This document shows positions 26,796-35,371 of a DNA stretch of 64,000 nucleotides, piece by piece (the first letter of the stretch is position 1; each line of letters opens with the position of its first letter). The notes beneath the pieces are model-generated. The model had not been told where the DNA came from. It searched no databases and worked only from the letters and a program-made list of their open reading frames with translations. The position numbers were made by a program, and so were the translations under genes. Source of the DNA: Seonamhaeicola aphaedonensis (GTDB lineage: Bacteria; Bacteroidota; Bacteroidia; Flavobacteriales; Flavobacteriaceae); contig NZ_QRDX01000003.1 in NCBI RefSeq assembly GCF_003386195.1, positions 248,001 through 312,000 on the forward strand, in the 5' to 3' direction.

Positions 26796-26806
26796 CATAT
26801 CTTTGA

Positions 26807-28387
26807 TTAAGCTTTATACTTTCCAGTAAGGTCTTTACACACACTTGTTAAAGTATCTGTAACCTCATCAGTTAATTTGCCTGCCTTCAAGGTGTTTAAA
26901 ACATCTCTATGTTTAGCATTTAAGAATTCTATAAAATCTCTTTCAAATTCTTTCACTTTTTCAACAGGAACATCTCTTAATAAGTTTTTAGAACCCGCAT
27001 AAATAATAGCAATTTGATCTTCTACAGTAAACGGATCGTTTTGAGCTTGTTTCAAAATTTCCACGTTACGTTTACCTTTTTCAATTACGTTAAGAGTAGC
27101 AGCATCAAGGTCTGATCCAAACTTAGCAAATGCTTCTAACTCACGAAACTGAGCTTGATCTAATTTTAAAGTACCTGCTACTTTTTTCATAGATTTAATC
27201 TGCGCGTTACCACCCACACGAGATACCGAAATACCAACGTTAATTGCAGGACGCACACCAGAGTTAAATAAATCTCCATCTAAGAAAATCTGTCCGTCTG
27301 TAATAGAAATTACGTTTGTTGGAATATACGCAGATACGTCTCCTGCTTGTGTTTCAATAATTGGTAAAGCTGTTAAAGAACCTCCACCCTTAACCATTGG
27401 CTTAATGCTTTCTGGCAAATCGTTCATTTCTTTAGCAATACTATCATCATTAATTACTTTTGCAGAACGTTCTAATAAACGAGAGTGTAAGTAGAAAACG
27501 TCACCTGGATATGCCTCACGTCCTGGTGGACGACGTAATAATAATGACACCTCACGATACGCTACTGCTTGTTTAGACAAATCATCATATATAATTAAAG
27601 CTGGACGACCAGTATCTCTAAAATATTCTCCAATAGCAGCTCCTGCCATTGGTGCATACACTTGCATTGGTGCAGGATCTGATGCATTTGCCGCTACAAT
27701 AGTAGTGTAGGCTAATGCCCCTTTTTCTTCTAATACTTTAGAAATATTTGCTACGGTAGAGGCTTTTTGCCCTACAGCAACATAGATACAATATACAGGC
27801 TCACCTGCATCGTAAAATTCTTTTTGATTTAAGATGGTATCAATACAAACTGTTGTTTTACCAGTTTGTCTATCTCCAATTACCAGCTCACGTTGTCCTC
27901 TACCAACAGGAATCATCGCATCAATAGATTTAATACCTGTCTGTAATGGTTCTGTTACTGGCTCACGGAAAATAACCCCTGGTGCTTTACGCTCTAATGG
28001 CATTTGGTAAGTTTCTCCTGCTATAGGCCCCTTACCATCAATTGGATTACCAAGTGTATCAACAACACGACCAACAATACCTTCACCTACATTAATAGAT
28101 GCGATACGTCCGGTACGCTTAACTGTAGAACCTTCAGCAACTGCTTTTGAATGTCCTAATAATACAATACCTACGTTATCTTCTTCAAGGTTAAGTACAA
28201 TTCCTTCTAAACCTCCGTCAAATTCAACTAGCTCACCATATTGAGCATTTGAAAGTCCATACGCACGAACAATACCATCACCAACAGTTAAAACAGTTCC
28301 TACTTCTTCTAACGAAGCAGACGCTTCAAATCCTGCTAGTTGTTGCTTTAAGATTGCTGATACTTCAGCTGGTTTTACTTCTGCCAT
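26807..28387 (-). CDS. atpA: ATP synthase alpha subunit
   Basis: The non-catalytic nucleotide-binding subunit of F1, 526 aa. The beta-barrel N-terminus ([18 protein letters not shown]) is followed by the Walker A loop GDRQTGKTT near 170 and by [28 protein letters not shown] contains the arginine finger that completes the beta-subunit active site. It sits between atpH (28 bp upstream) and atpG (90 bp downstream, filled by a repeat pair). Confidence 0.98.
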   Translation of the reverse strand: MAEVKPAEVSAILKQQLAGFEASASLEEVGTVLTVGDGIVRAYGLSNAQYGELVEFDGGLEGIVLNLEEDNVGIVLLGHSKAVAEGSTVKRTGRIASINVGEGIVGRVVDTLGNPIDGKGPIAGETYQMPLERKAPGVIFREPVTEPLQTGIKSIDAMIPVGRGQRELVIGDRQTGKTTVCIDTILNQKEFYDAGEPVYCIYVAVGQKASTVANISKVLEEKGALAYTTIVAANASDPAPMQVYAPMAGAAIGEYFRDTGRPALIIYDDLSKQAVAYREVSLLLRRPPGREAYPGDVFYLHSRLLERSAKVINDDSIAKEMNDLPESIKPMVKGGGSLTALPIIETQAGDVSAYIPTNVISITDGQIFLDGDLFNSGVRPAINVGISVSRVGGNAQIKSMKKVAGTLKLDQAQFRELEAFAKFGSDLDAATLNVIEKGKRNVEILKQAQNDPFTVEDQIAIIYAGSKNLLRDVPVEKVKEFERDFIEFLNAKHRDVLNTLKAGKLTDEVTDTLTSVCKDLTGKYKA

Positions 28388-28415
28388 CTTTTAATTTATT
28401 TAAAAAACTATCTTT

Positions 28416-28952
28416 TTAGTTTATTGAAAATTCTCTTTTTAATCTATTTAGTTTGTTTTGAACACTAGCGTTATACTGCTTGTCTCCTATACGTAAAATA
28501 AAGCCTCCTATTATGCTTTCATCTACAATATTCTCTAATTCTACAGCCTTATTTGTTAACTGTTTAACCTTAGCTAATACCTTGATTTCAAGAGCTTTAG
28601 TCATAGGGATTGCTGTAGTAACTTGTGCTATTTCTTTACCGTTAAGTTCATCGAATAACTCAGTGTATTTTTGCGCAACATCTCCTAAAATTCCAATTCT
28701 TTTATTGTCTATTAACAAGTTGAATAAACTAGAACTCACTTTAGTGAGTTTTGGAAAAATTTTAGATAAAACTGCACTTTTAACCTCTGTTTTAACAACA
28801 GAACTTTTAAGAACTTGGTCTAATTCCTCGTTTTCAGAAATGGTTTTTGCAATAGCAATCATATCATTATTTACAGCTTCAGCTGCTTTTTGATCGCTAG
28901 CTAAACTGAGTGCTGCTTTTGCATAACGGATTGCTGCTCTAGTTCCTGCCAT
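28416..28952 (-). CDS. atpH: ATP synthase delta subunit
   Basis: The OSCP/delta stator subunit that ties the b dimer to the top of F1. The 178-aa length is normal. The N-terminal six-helix part begins RAAIRYAKAALSLA, and the C-terminal segment ENIVDESIIGGFILRIGDKQYNASVQNKLNRLK is the family signature. It starts 8 bp after atpF. Confidence 0.95.
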   Translation of the reverse strand: MAGTRAAIRYAKAALSLASDQKAAEAVNNDMIAIAKTISENEELDQVLKSSVVKTEVKSAVLSKIFPKLTKVSSSLFNLLIDNKRIGILGDVAQKYTELFDELNGKEIAQVTTAIPMTKALEIKVLAKVKQLTNKAVELENIVDESIIGGFILRIGDKQYNASVQNKLNRLKREFSIN

Positions 28953-28960
28953 TATAAATA

Positions 28961-29461
28961 TTAATTTAAAGTTGCTTCACCTAACATAGACTCTACTAAC
29001 TTCTCTTGCTTGCCTTTGTTAGATAATTCATCCTGAACTACTTTTTCTGCAATCTCAATAGATAAGCTTGCTACTTGAGACTTTAGCTCTAAAATAGCAG
29101 CTTTCTTTTCTGTTTGAATTGTTGCTTGAGCTTGAGCCATTAACTTTGCAGCTGCTTCATTAGCTTCTTCCTTAGCATCTTCTATCATTTTATTTTTGAT
29201 ATCACGAGCTTCTTTTAACATAGCTTCACGCTCTGCCCTGGCTTCCTTTAATAATTTTTGATTATCAGCTTGAAGGTTTTCCATCTCTTTTTTAGCATTT
29301 TCAGCAGCCTCTAGAGCATTTTTGATACCTTCTTCTCTATTGTTTACAGAATCTAAAATTGGTTTCCATGCAAATTTCTTCAACAAGAATACTAAAGCCA
29401 AAAATAGTACCGCTTGCCAAAAAAATAACCCTAAAGAAAACCCTCCAAATAATTCTTCCAT
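28961..29461 (-). CDS. atpF: ATP synthase b subunit
   Basis: The peripheral stalk of Fo. One N-terminal membrane helix (about 10-30, LFFWQAVLFLALVFLLKKF) is followed by a long charged coiled coil (NREEGIKNALEAAENAKKEM and on) that dimerises and reaches F1 via the delta subunit. The length of 166 aa is normal for the bacterial type. Only one b gene is present, so a homodimer is expected. Confidence 0.95.
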   Translation of the reverse strand: MEELFGGFSLGLFFWQAVLFLALVFLLKKFAWKPILDSVNNREEGIKNALEAAENAKKEMENLQADNQKLLKEARAEREAMLKEARDIKNKMIEDAKEEANEAAAKLMAQAQATIQTEKKAAILELKSQVASLSIEIAEKVVQDELSNKGKQEKLVESMLGEATLN

Positions 29462-29546
29462 AATTACCTAATATATAATTCTTAAAAAACTGTTTAATTC
29501 TAAAAAGAACAGCTATAACCAACCGTTATAGCTGTTTCTTTGTTTG

Positions 29547-29738
29547 TTACACTGCAAATAAAGCAGCAAATCCAATACCTTCAATAAGCGCTGCTGCAAT
29601 AAGCATTGCTGTTTGAATTTTACCTGTAGCCTCTGGTTGACGAGCGATTGCTTCCATTGCAGAACCACCAATCTTACCGATTCCGATACCTGCTCCAATT
29701 ACTACTAAACCTGCTCCTACGATAGCTGGAATTTCCAT
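29547..29738 (-). CDS. atpE: ATP synthase c subunit
   Basis: The proteolipid of the Fo rotor ring; two helices joined by the polar loop ARQPEA. At 63 aa it is compact. The ion-carrying Glu lies in helix 2 (LIEGIGF). The residues that bind sodium in Na+-type rings (Gln in helix 1, Ser/Thr after the Glu) are replaced here by Ile and Gly, so proton coupling is predicted. It is preceded by atpB and followed by an 85-bp gap before atpF. Confidence 0.97.
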   Translation of the reverse strand: MEIPAIVGAGLVVIGAGIGIGKIGGSAMEAIARQPEATGKIQTAMLIAAALIEGIGFAALFAV

Positions 29739-29780
29739 AATAAATATATTTAAAAATTAAACGTTCAACTTGTTAAACAC

Positions 29781-30857
29781 TTAATGATGGTCATGGTCTT
29801 CTACTGCCATTCCAAAATAAAGCGCTGATAATACTGTAAAAATGTATGCTTGTAAAGCTGCTACTAACAACTCTAAAATACCCAATACAAATGCTAACAA
29901 AAATGATAACGAACTACCTAACCAATTATTAAATATGAACATCATACCAATAATACTCATCAATACCACGTGTCCCGCAGTAATGTTAGCGTACAAACGA
30001 ATCATTAAAGCAAACGGTTTAATAATAGTACCTAATAATTCAATAGGTGCTAAAATTATTTTCATGGGAACAGGAACACCTGGCATCCAGAAAATATGTT
30101 TCCAATAATTCTTGTTTCCAGAAAATGTTGTTATTAAATAAGTAATAAGCGCTAAACATAATGTAACAGCAATGTTATTTGTTACATTCATCCCTATTGG
30201 TGTTAAACCAAATAGGTTTACAATCCAAACGAAGAAAAACACTGTTAACAAGTAACTCATATATTTCTTGTATTTCTTTTCACCAATATTTGGTATAGCA
30301 ATCTCATCACGAACATAAAGCACAATAGGCTCTAAGAAACGGCCGGTTCCTTTTGGCATACCGTTATTCTTTTTGTAAGATTTAGCCATTCTACTAAACA
30401 TGAAGAACATGATAGCAAAAACCATGGCTATTAAAACCACATTTTTAGTGATTGAAAAATCTAACGGCTTCTCGTTTGTAGCATGATGATGGTCACCTTC
30501 AATTATCTCTCCATTAGGGCCATCTACTTTATAAATTTTACCGTGGTGTAGCTTATAATAACTTCCGCCTGCTTCTGCAACAGTTTCTCCATGATGAAAT
30601 TTAGAAGACGAAAATACTTTTAAGCCGTTATCCCAAAGGATAACTGGTAGAGGGAATCCAAAATGCTTTTCTCCATTATCATAAGAAAACAGATTAAAAT
30701 CATATGAATCCAATAAGTGATGTTGAATGTATTCTTTAATTTCAGTCTTTAAATCAGACCCAGATTCTTCATGTTTTACATCTTCTTTGGCAAAAGACAT
30801 GAAGGTAATTAGAAGTAGCAATAATGTAACTGGCTTGAAAGCTATTTTTTTTCGCAT
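29781..30857 (-). CDS. atpB: ATP synthase a subunit with signal peptide and periplasmic extension
   Basis: The Fo stator subunit carrying the proton half-channels. The core (about 140-358) has the essential Arg in FALMIRLYANITAGH and a C-terminal helix LEILVAALQAYIFTVLSALY-like segment. Unlike E. coli subunit a, it begins with a signal-peptide-like segment (VTLLLLLITFMSFAKED) and about 110 periplasmic residues containing His-rich patches (KFHHGE, GDHHHATNE). The C-terminus ends DHDHH. Long AtpB proteins are known in Bacteroidota. A strong promoter lies directly upstream. Confidence 0.96.
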   Translation of the reverse strand: MRKKIAFKPVTLLLLLITFMSFAKEDVKHEESGSDLKTEIKEYIQHHLLDSYDFNLFSYDNGEKHFGFPLPVILWDNGLKVFSSSKFHHGETVAEAGGSYYKLHHGKIYKVDGPNGEIIEGDHHHATNEKPLDFSITKNVVLIAMVFAIMFFMFSRMAKSYKKNNGMPKGTGRFLEPIVLYVRDEIAIPNIGEKKYKKYMSYLLTVFFFVWIVNLFGLTPIGMNVTNNIAVTLCLALITYLITTFSGNKNYWKHIFWMPGVPVPMKIILAPIELLGTIIKPFALMIRLYANITAGHVVLMSIIGMMFIFNNWLGSSLSFLLAFVLGILELLVAALQAYIFTVLSALYFGMAVEDHDHH

Positions 30858-30891
30858 ATCACTTTAAATAATAGTGGCTTAAAAATCGCTG

Positions 30892-30919
30892 CAAAGGTAT
30901 GCTTTTATCTCAAAAACAA
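30892..30919 (-). promoter_or_regulatory. Promoter of atpBEFHAG
   Basis: On the reverse strand TTG (30917-30919), exactly 17 nt, then TACCTTTG (30892-30899), a perfect -33/-7 pair 34 bp before atpB. It allows the atp genes to be transcribed independently of the upstream sprE-bactofilin-atpZ group. Confidence 0.85.
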
Positions 30920-30961
30920 AAACAATTTTGCTTTTTATTTCAATAGATGTGTTTCAAGGGG

Positions 30962-31360
30962 TTACGAGGTGGTTTCGTCTAATTTATTTAACCATTTGCT
31001 TAGACTAATAGTTTCAATTAAAAGGCCCAGTAAATAGGGCACAAAGAAAGAGGCAAATTCTAGACTAGAAATATCTCCATCTTGTTTAAAAAGTGGCTGA
31101 AACACAATAAAGAATACTGCAAATTTTACAAGACTACCTGCTAAAAACAAGAAACCTAATTGACTTTTGTATTTTTTTCTAAGCAGATATAATACTCCGA
31201 AAACTATGACTACTAATATCAAGTTTATGGAATAAGAGAGGACAATATAATTTTCAAATAAATGTAATTGTAATACATAAAGTAAACCTATATGTAGCAG
31301 AAAGGCTGTTATAAATAGTATAACCGATTTAATTACAAAACGAATAAATGGATTAGTCAT
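30962..31360 (-). CDS. Small membrane protein near ATP synthase (DUF6168-like)
   Basis: A 132-aa protein with four hydrophobic segments (about 10-30, 38-58, 70-90, 103-122) and short polar ends. Its position between atpZ and atpB, and its four-helix layout, resemble the AtpI role in c-ring assembly or divalent cation supply in other bacteria. The sequence itself suggests the flavobacterial DUF6168 family, recalled rather than checked. It overlaps the atpZ stop by 8 bp. Function is inferred from context only. Confidence 0.7.
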   Translation of the reverse strand: MTNPFIRFVIKSVILFITAFLLHIGLLYVLQLHLFENYIVLSYSINLILVVIVFGVLYLLRKKYKSQLGFLFLAGSLVKFAVFFIVFQPLFKQDGDISSLEFASFFVPYLLGLLIETISLSKWLNKLDETTS

Positions 31361-31586
31361 TATTTAATCTATTAAGCTGTTTTACCACAGCATAAAGAGA
31401 AATAGCAACACCAGCTAGTGTTGTGATTATTATGAATAGTTTTTCACCGTGGTTGTATTTAGTATCTAGCCACTTACCCAAAAGCACAAATAAGTATATG
31501 GTAACACCCATTTGAATAGCCACTCCTGTTAATACGGCTGCGTTTTTAAGCTGTTTTTTCGGTTTCTGGTTTTCGTTGTCCGCCAT
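31353..31586 (-). CDS. atpZ: AtpZ/AtpI family protein
   Basis: A 77-aa protein with two membrane helices (about 15-40 and 48-68), matching the AtpZ/AtpI family that accompanies F-type ATP synthase operons and is implicated in c-ring assembly and Mg2+/Ca2+ transport. The LTGVAIQMGVTIYLFVLLGKWLD segment is characteristic. Its ATG lies inside the bactofilin gene: a 41-bp overlap in a different frame, with no later Met that would preserve the first helix. This overlap implies coupled translation. Confidence 0.87.
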   Translation of the reverse strand: MADNENQKPKKQLKNAAVLTGVAIQMGVTIYLFVLLGKWLDTKYNHGEKLFIIITTLAGVAISLYAVVKQLNRLNND

Positions 31587-31959
31587 TATTCATTTCTTTA
31601 ACCGTTCCTTTCATAACGCAAGTTACGTTAAAGTTTGCTCCCGGTTCTACGGCTAGTTTGCCAACTACAACTTCACCTTCAATATGTGCTGAAGACTTTA
31701 AAGTCAATGTGCCAGACAATGCTAGTTTTCCTGAAAATTTACCTTCAAAATAGGCATCGGTACCTTGTAAGGTGCCTTTTATTAGTCCTGATTTACCAAC
31801 TACAACTTTACCAGTAGTTTTAACATTACCTTCAATCATACCATCAACTCTAAAATCGCCTTCACTATTTAGGTCACCTGTTAGTTTGGTTCCTTTGGAA
31901 ATAATATTTTGGCTAGATGTATTTTCTACCATTTTATCTTTTTTATTATCTGAAAACAT
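31546..31959 (-). CDS. Bactofilin (polymer-forming cytoskeletal protein)
   Basis: Bactofilins form nucleotide-independent filaments on the inner face of the membrane and organise wall synthesis or other complexes. The 137-aa protein has a disordered N-terminus, then a right-handed beta-helix core at about 20-115 with short glycine-punctuated repeats (GDLNSEGDFRVDGMIEGNV; KVVVGKSGLIKGTLQG; SAHIEGEVVVGKLAVEPGA), then a disordered C-terminus. It lies 15 bp after sprE and overlaps atpZ, so it appears co-transcribed with a gliding/secretion lipoprotein and ATP synthase accessory genes. Confidence 0.92.
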   Translation of the reverse strand: MFSDNKKDKMVENTSSQNIISKGTKLTGDLNSEGDFRVDGMIEGNVKTTGKVVVGKSGLIKGTLQGTDAYFEGKFSGKLALSGTLTLKSSAHIEGEVVVGKLAVEPGANFNVTCVMKGTVKEMNNGGQRKPETEKTA

Positions 31960-31974
31960 AGTCCCAATTAAAAT

Positions 31975-34545
31975 TTAATTATTATCAACACTCAAATAAG
32001 CATCCAAGTTTTTATGAATTTGGATGATTTGATAATTTTCAGAGGCTATAGCGAAATAAGGCTTTTTAATTTTTATTTTATCTTGTTTATTTAAAAGTTG
32101 GTCAAATGTTTTTGCTACTTGAGCATTTTTTAAACCATGAACCACCACAAAAGTAGTATTCTCATTATATAGGTCAACTGAAGACGTTAAACTGTAATAT
32201 TTAATATTTTTGAGAACCTCATCTAGTGTTTTTTGAAACTCTATAATTTTTCCTTTTTCGGAATTGTCAAATCTAAAAACCACTTTGAAATGACCTGAAA
32301 CCTCTACAATCTCTTCTACAAAGTCCTTATTAGCTAATTTTGGTAACACATTCGATTCGATATTTTGCGCCTTTTGACCTTCTTCTGTATTAGCATAAGT
32401 AATTGCTAAATAATTGATGGCCTTTTTATATACATCATAACCGTATAACCTCCCCATTGCTGTAGCCTTTAGAAGCTCAAATTTTGGCACAATAGGTTCA
32501 CCATCAAAAAAACTGATATATTCTTCACTTTTGTCAATGACTGAAGCATATTCTTGGTTTTCAAACTTTACATAAAGTGCTTCATACAAACTTTCAGGAC
32601 TATCTTTATCATACTGCGAAACTGATTCCGGATTAGTCAAAATAGTGGCATAGCGAGAGTCTGGGTAATTTTTGATAATATCAGCTTTAGCAACAGAAGC
32701 CTCTCCATTTTCACCCAAAGCTTCATATATTTTAAACAGATTGTACTTTGAAGGTAGTATTAATCGATCTTCAGGGTTACTCCTTAACAAATCCTGAAAC
32801 TTATCTTTTGCTAAATTAAGCTCCTTAAATTTTTCTTTATAAATAAGACCCAACTGATAGTATGCATAGTTTCTTTCTTTCGAAATGCTATCAATTACCT
32901 TTTCATCTGTAGGTATTTTAGAAATATAAAATTGTGGATCATAAAGTTCTTCTTCAGTAGCAATAGCTAAAACATCAGCCGTTGAAATAGAAGAAGCGTT
33001 TACAGAAGCACCTTTATTAGACCAACGCCAATTATCCTCTAAAGGTCTATCTCCCCAAATTTTCACAAATTCATTTTTTCCATAAGCAACCGTGGTTGGG
33101 TTATAGAAATAGAATAAAGCTTCCTGACCTGGTAAACCAAGTTGAGCAGATGGTGGGCCTCCAAATTTATTATTAACTGTAACTAGACCTTTGTTTCGGT
33201 CTATAGCCTCCTGCCTTTCTTGTGCTTCTTGTTCCTCTTCAGCCTTTTGTTTTAGTTTTTCAATAAATGCTTCAAAAAAAGCAACCCTCTTTGTTTCTGA
33301 CAGATTTACTAAGTTTAAAATACTATCGTTCACCTGAGCAATGTCTTCATAATAGATAACATCCTCTAAATTATCCCTCTTGCGTTTTATAATTCTGTAA
33401 GATTTAGAATTTAACTCTAAACTTATCATTGTACTATCATAATACAAACCAGCATCTCTGTATAAAGATTTATCAAAATTTATATCACCTAAAATTTCAT
33501 AGTTTTTGGCATTTAGAATTTTGTCTTTTGATCTAGTTCTTAAAGATTTATTGAAATAAGAAACAGCTAAAGAATCAGATTGATTTTTAAGATGATAGGT
33601 GCCTATCTGATGATAAATTTTATCTAAAAATGGTCTATTCTCTCTATTTTCTTCTAACTCTGTTAGTAATTTAGACACTTCTAGCTTATTACCCTTATCG
33701 TAATCAAAGTTTTTAATTTTTTCAAGATGAGCACTAATCATATAGATTCTTGGCGTTTTTCTATTAAGTTCAATAACTTTATCAAACGCCAAATTAGCAC
33801 TGTCTTTATATCCTAATTCATTATATAACTGCCCTTGAATAAACCTGTAACGACCTCGTTCTTCATTACTTTTTGTAGCCTTTGAAGCCATTTCTAACTG
33901 AGTAATGGCGCTATCTATTGATTTTGTATTTAAATACGCCTGAGCTAATATAGAAGTGGCATCGGCTAAATCTTGCCCTTTCAATGTTTCTTGAAAAAGG
34001 AGACGTTTTAAATTTTTAATAGCCAGTTCATTGTTTTCTAAACGAATATTAGCTTTTTCTCTCCAAATTTTAGCTTGATTAATTTTGTCACTAGCGGGGT
34101 ACTTATACAATATATGATTAAAAGCTTCTAGAGCTGGTATAAAGCGTTGGTCAAAATACCTAGCTTTCCCTAGGAGTAAATATGCTTCATCTATTTGAGG
34201 GTTTCTTTCCTTACCACCAATGGTCATACTATGCTTTTGAATGGCTTTTACCGCTTTTTCTTCAGCAATAGTAAAATCTTCATTCTTAGATTGTCCAGGA
34301 AGCATGATTTCATCAGTTAATTCCATGCGTTCTACAGGAAGGATATCCCAATAATCATCAAAGTAATTTTCATTGAGATTATTTCTTCCTTGTTCTAAAG
34401 CGTTATATCCATTATAAAGCGCATTGAATTCAGCAGTAATCGCATGATAATTTCTACTAATGAATTTATCCTTTTTCCTAGAACAACCCAATATGGTAAA
34501 AGCAGTAAAAATAAAGACAAATATGCTCCTAAAAGATGTGTTCAA
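31975..34545 (-). CDS. sprE: SprE/PorW-type gliding and type IX secretion TPR lipoprotein
   Basis: SprE (PorW in Porphyromonas) is a large TPR lipoprotein needed for gliding motility and type IX protein secretion in the periplasm. The 856-aa protein starts with a lipoprotein signal (FIFTAFTILGC, acceptor Cys at 21) and the family-typical segment SRNYHAITAEFNALYNGYNAL. TPR-like helices follow to about residue 760, with a distinct C-terminal alpha/beta part (VSGHFKVVFRFDNSEKGKI). The start codon is TTG: no ATG occurs in frame before the signal peptide back to a stop. It heads the bactofilin-atpZ group. Confidence 0.85.
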   Translation of the reverse strand: MNTSFRSIFVFIFTAFTILGCSRKKDKFISRNYHAITAEFNALYNGYNALEQGRNNLNENYFDDYWDILPVERMELTDEIMLPGQSKNEDFTIAEEKAVKAIQKHSMTIGGKERNPQIDEAYLLLGKARYFDQRFIPALEAFNHILYKYPASDKINQAKIWREKANIRLENNELAIKNLKRLLFQETLKGQDLADATSILAQAYLNTKSIDSAITQLEMASKATKSNEERGRYRFIQGQLYNELGYKDSANLAFDKVIELNRKTPRIYMISAHLEKIKNFDYDKGNKLEVSKLLTELEENRENRPFLDKIYHQIGTYHLKNQSDSLAVSYFNKSLRTRSKDKILNAKNYEILGDINFDKSLYRDAGLYYDSTMISLELNSKSYRIIKRKRDNLEDVIYYEDIAQVNDSILNLVNLSETKRVAFFEAFIEKLKQKAEEEQEAQERQEAIDRNKGLVTVNNKFGGPPSAQLGLPGQEALFYFYNPTTVAYGKNEFVKIWGDRPLEDNWRWSNKGASVNASSISTADVLAIATEEELYDPQFYISKIPTDEKVIDSISKERNYAYYQLGLIYKEKFKELNLAKDKFQDLLRSNPEDRLILPSKYNLFKIYEALGENGEASVAKADIIKNYPDSRYATILTNPESVSQYDKDSPESLYEALYVKFENQEYASVIDKSEEYISFFDGEPIVPKFELLKATAMGRLYGYDVYKKAINYLAITYANTEEGQKAQNIESNVLPKLANKDFVEEIVEVSGHFKVVFRFDNSEKGKIIEFQKTLDEVLKNIKYYSLTSSVDLYNENTTFVVVHGLKNAQVAKTFDQLLNKQDKIKIKKPYFAIASENYQIIQIHKNLDAYLSVDNN

Positions 34546-34663
34546 AGTTGGTATTTTTAGTCCTTTAAATAACTGAAAAGTCTAGTTATTATTATATAAC
34601 AGACGTAAAAATAAACATCTTTTCTTATAAACCTAACAAATTAAAACAGCTTTTAAATAGGTT

Positions 34664-35359
34664 TTAACCAGCAAAGTGCGCTTCTAATTCTTTTAAAGTA
34701 GCCTCACTGGTTACCAAGTCTTTAACTATCCTCCCCTTTTCAAGAACAACAATACGGTCACAAACATCAGTTACATGCATTAAATCATGACTTGAAATTA
34801 AAATGGTAACACCTTGTTTTTCGGCTAGATCTTTAATAATTCCTTTTAGTCTAATTTGAGTTGTTGGATCTAGATTGGCAAAAGGTTCATCCAGAATTAT
34901 AACCTCTGGATTTCCAATTAAAGCAGCTACAATACCCACCTTTTTTTGATTTCCTTTACTTAGGTCTCTGAGATATTTTTTCTGTCCTAAAATTTCGCCA
35001 TGAAAAAAGTCTTCGAACTGAGCCACTAAAGTATCTATATCAGCTTTATTCTGTCCGCGCAACTCACCAATAAAGTAAAAATATTCCTCTGGAGTGAGAT
35101 AACCTATTAAAAAACTTTCATCTATAAATGCCGAAGTAAATGGTTTCCAATCTTCGCCTTCATTAACTTGAATGCTATTATTTATTATATGACCAGTAGT
35201 TGGTTGAATTAAGTCGAGTAATAAACTAAAATAGGTAGTTTTACCGGCTCCATTGTTTCCAACCAAACCAAAACTTTGACCTTTGGGGATTTCCAAAGAT
35301 TCTATATTTAAAACTTCGTTATTTTTATACTTTTTTGAAAGATTTAATGTTGTTATCAT
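34664..35359 (-). CDS. ABC transporter ATP-binding protein
   Basis: A 231-aa cytoplasmic ATPase of the exporter type, partner of the DUF5687 membrane protein 12 bp upstream. Walker A is GLVGNNGAGKTTYF near 31-44. The signature reads DLSKGNQKKVG, the variant common in antibiotic/Na+-type two-gene exporters. Walker B is VIILDEPFANLDP, with H-loop SSHD. The substrate is unknown. Confidence 0.92.
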   Translation of the reverse strand: MITTLNLSKKYKNNEVLNIESLEIPKGQSFGLVGNNGAGKTTYFSLLLDLIQPTTGHIINNSIQVNEGEDWKPFTSAFIDESFLIGYLTPEEYFYFIGELRGQNKADIDTLVAQFEDFFHGEILGQKKYLRDLSKGNQKKVGIVAALIGNPEVIILDEPFANLDPTTQIRLKGIIKDLAEKQGVTILISSHDLMHVTDVCDRIVVLEKGRIVKDLVTSEATLKELEAHFAG

Positions 35360-35371
35360 GATTTCTTAAGA

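Noticed and set aside
29547-29738. Possible sodium-driven c-ring because of compact size
   Set aside because: The sodium-ligand residues in both helices are replaced by Ile and Gly, so proton coupling is more likely.
25856-31586. ATP synthase operon apparently missing atpD and atpC
   Set aside because: Not a deletion: Bacteroidota commonly encode beta and epsilon at another locus.
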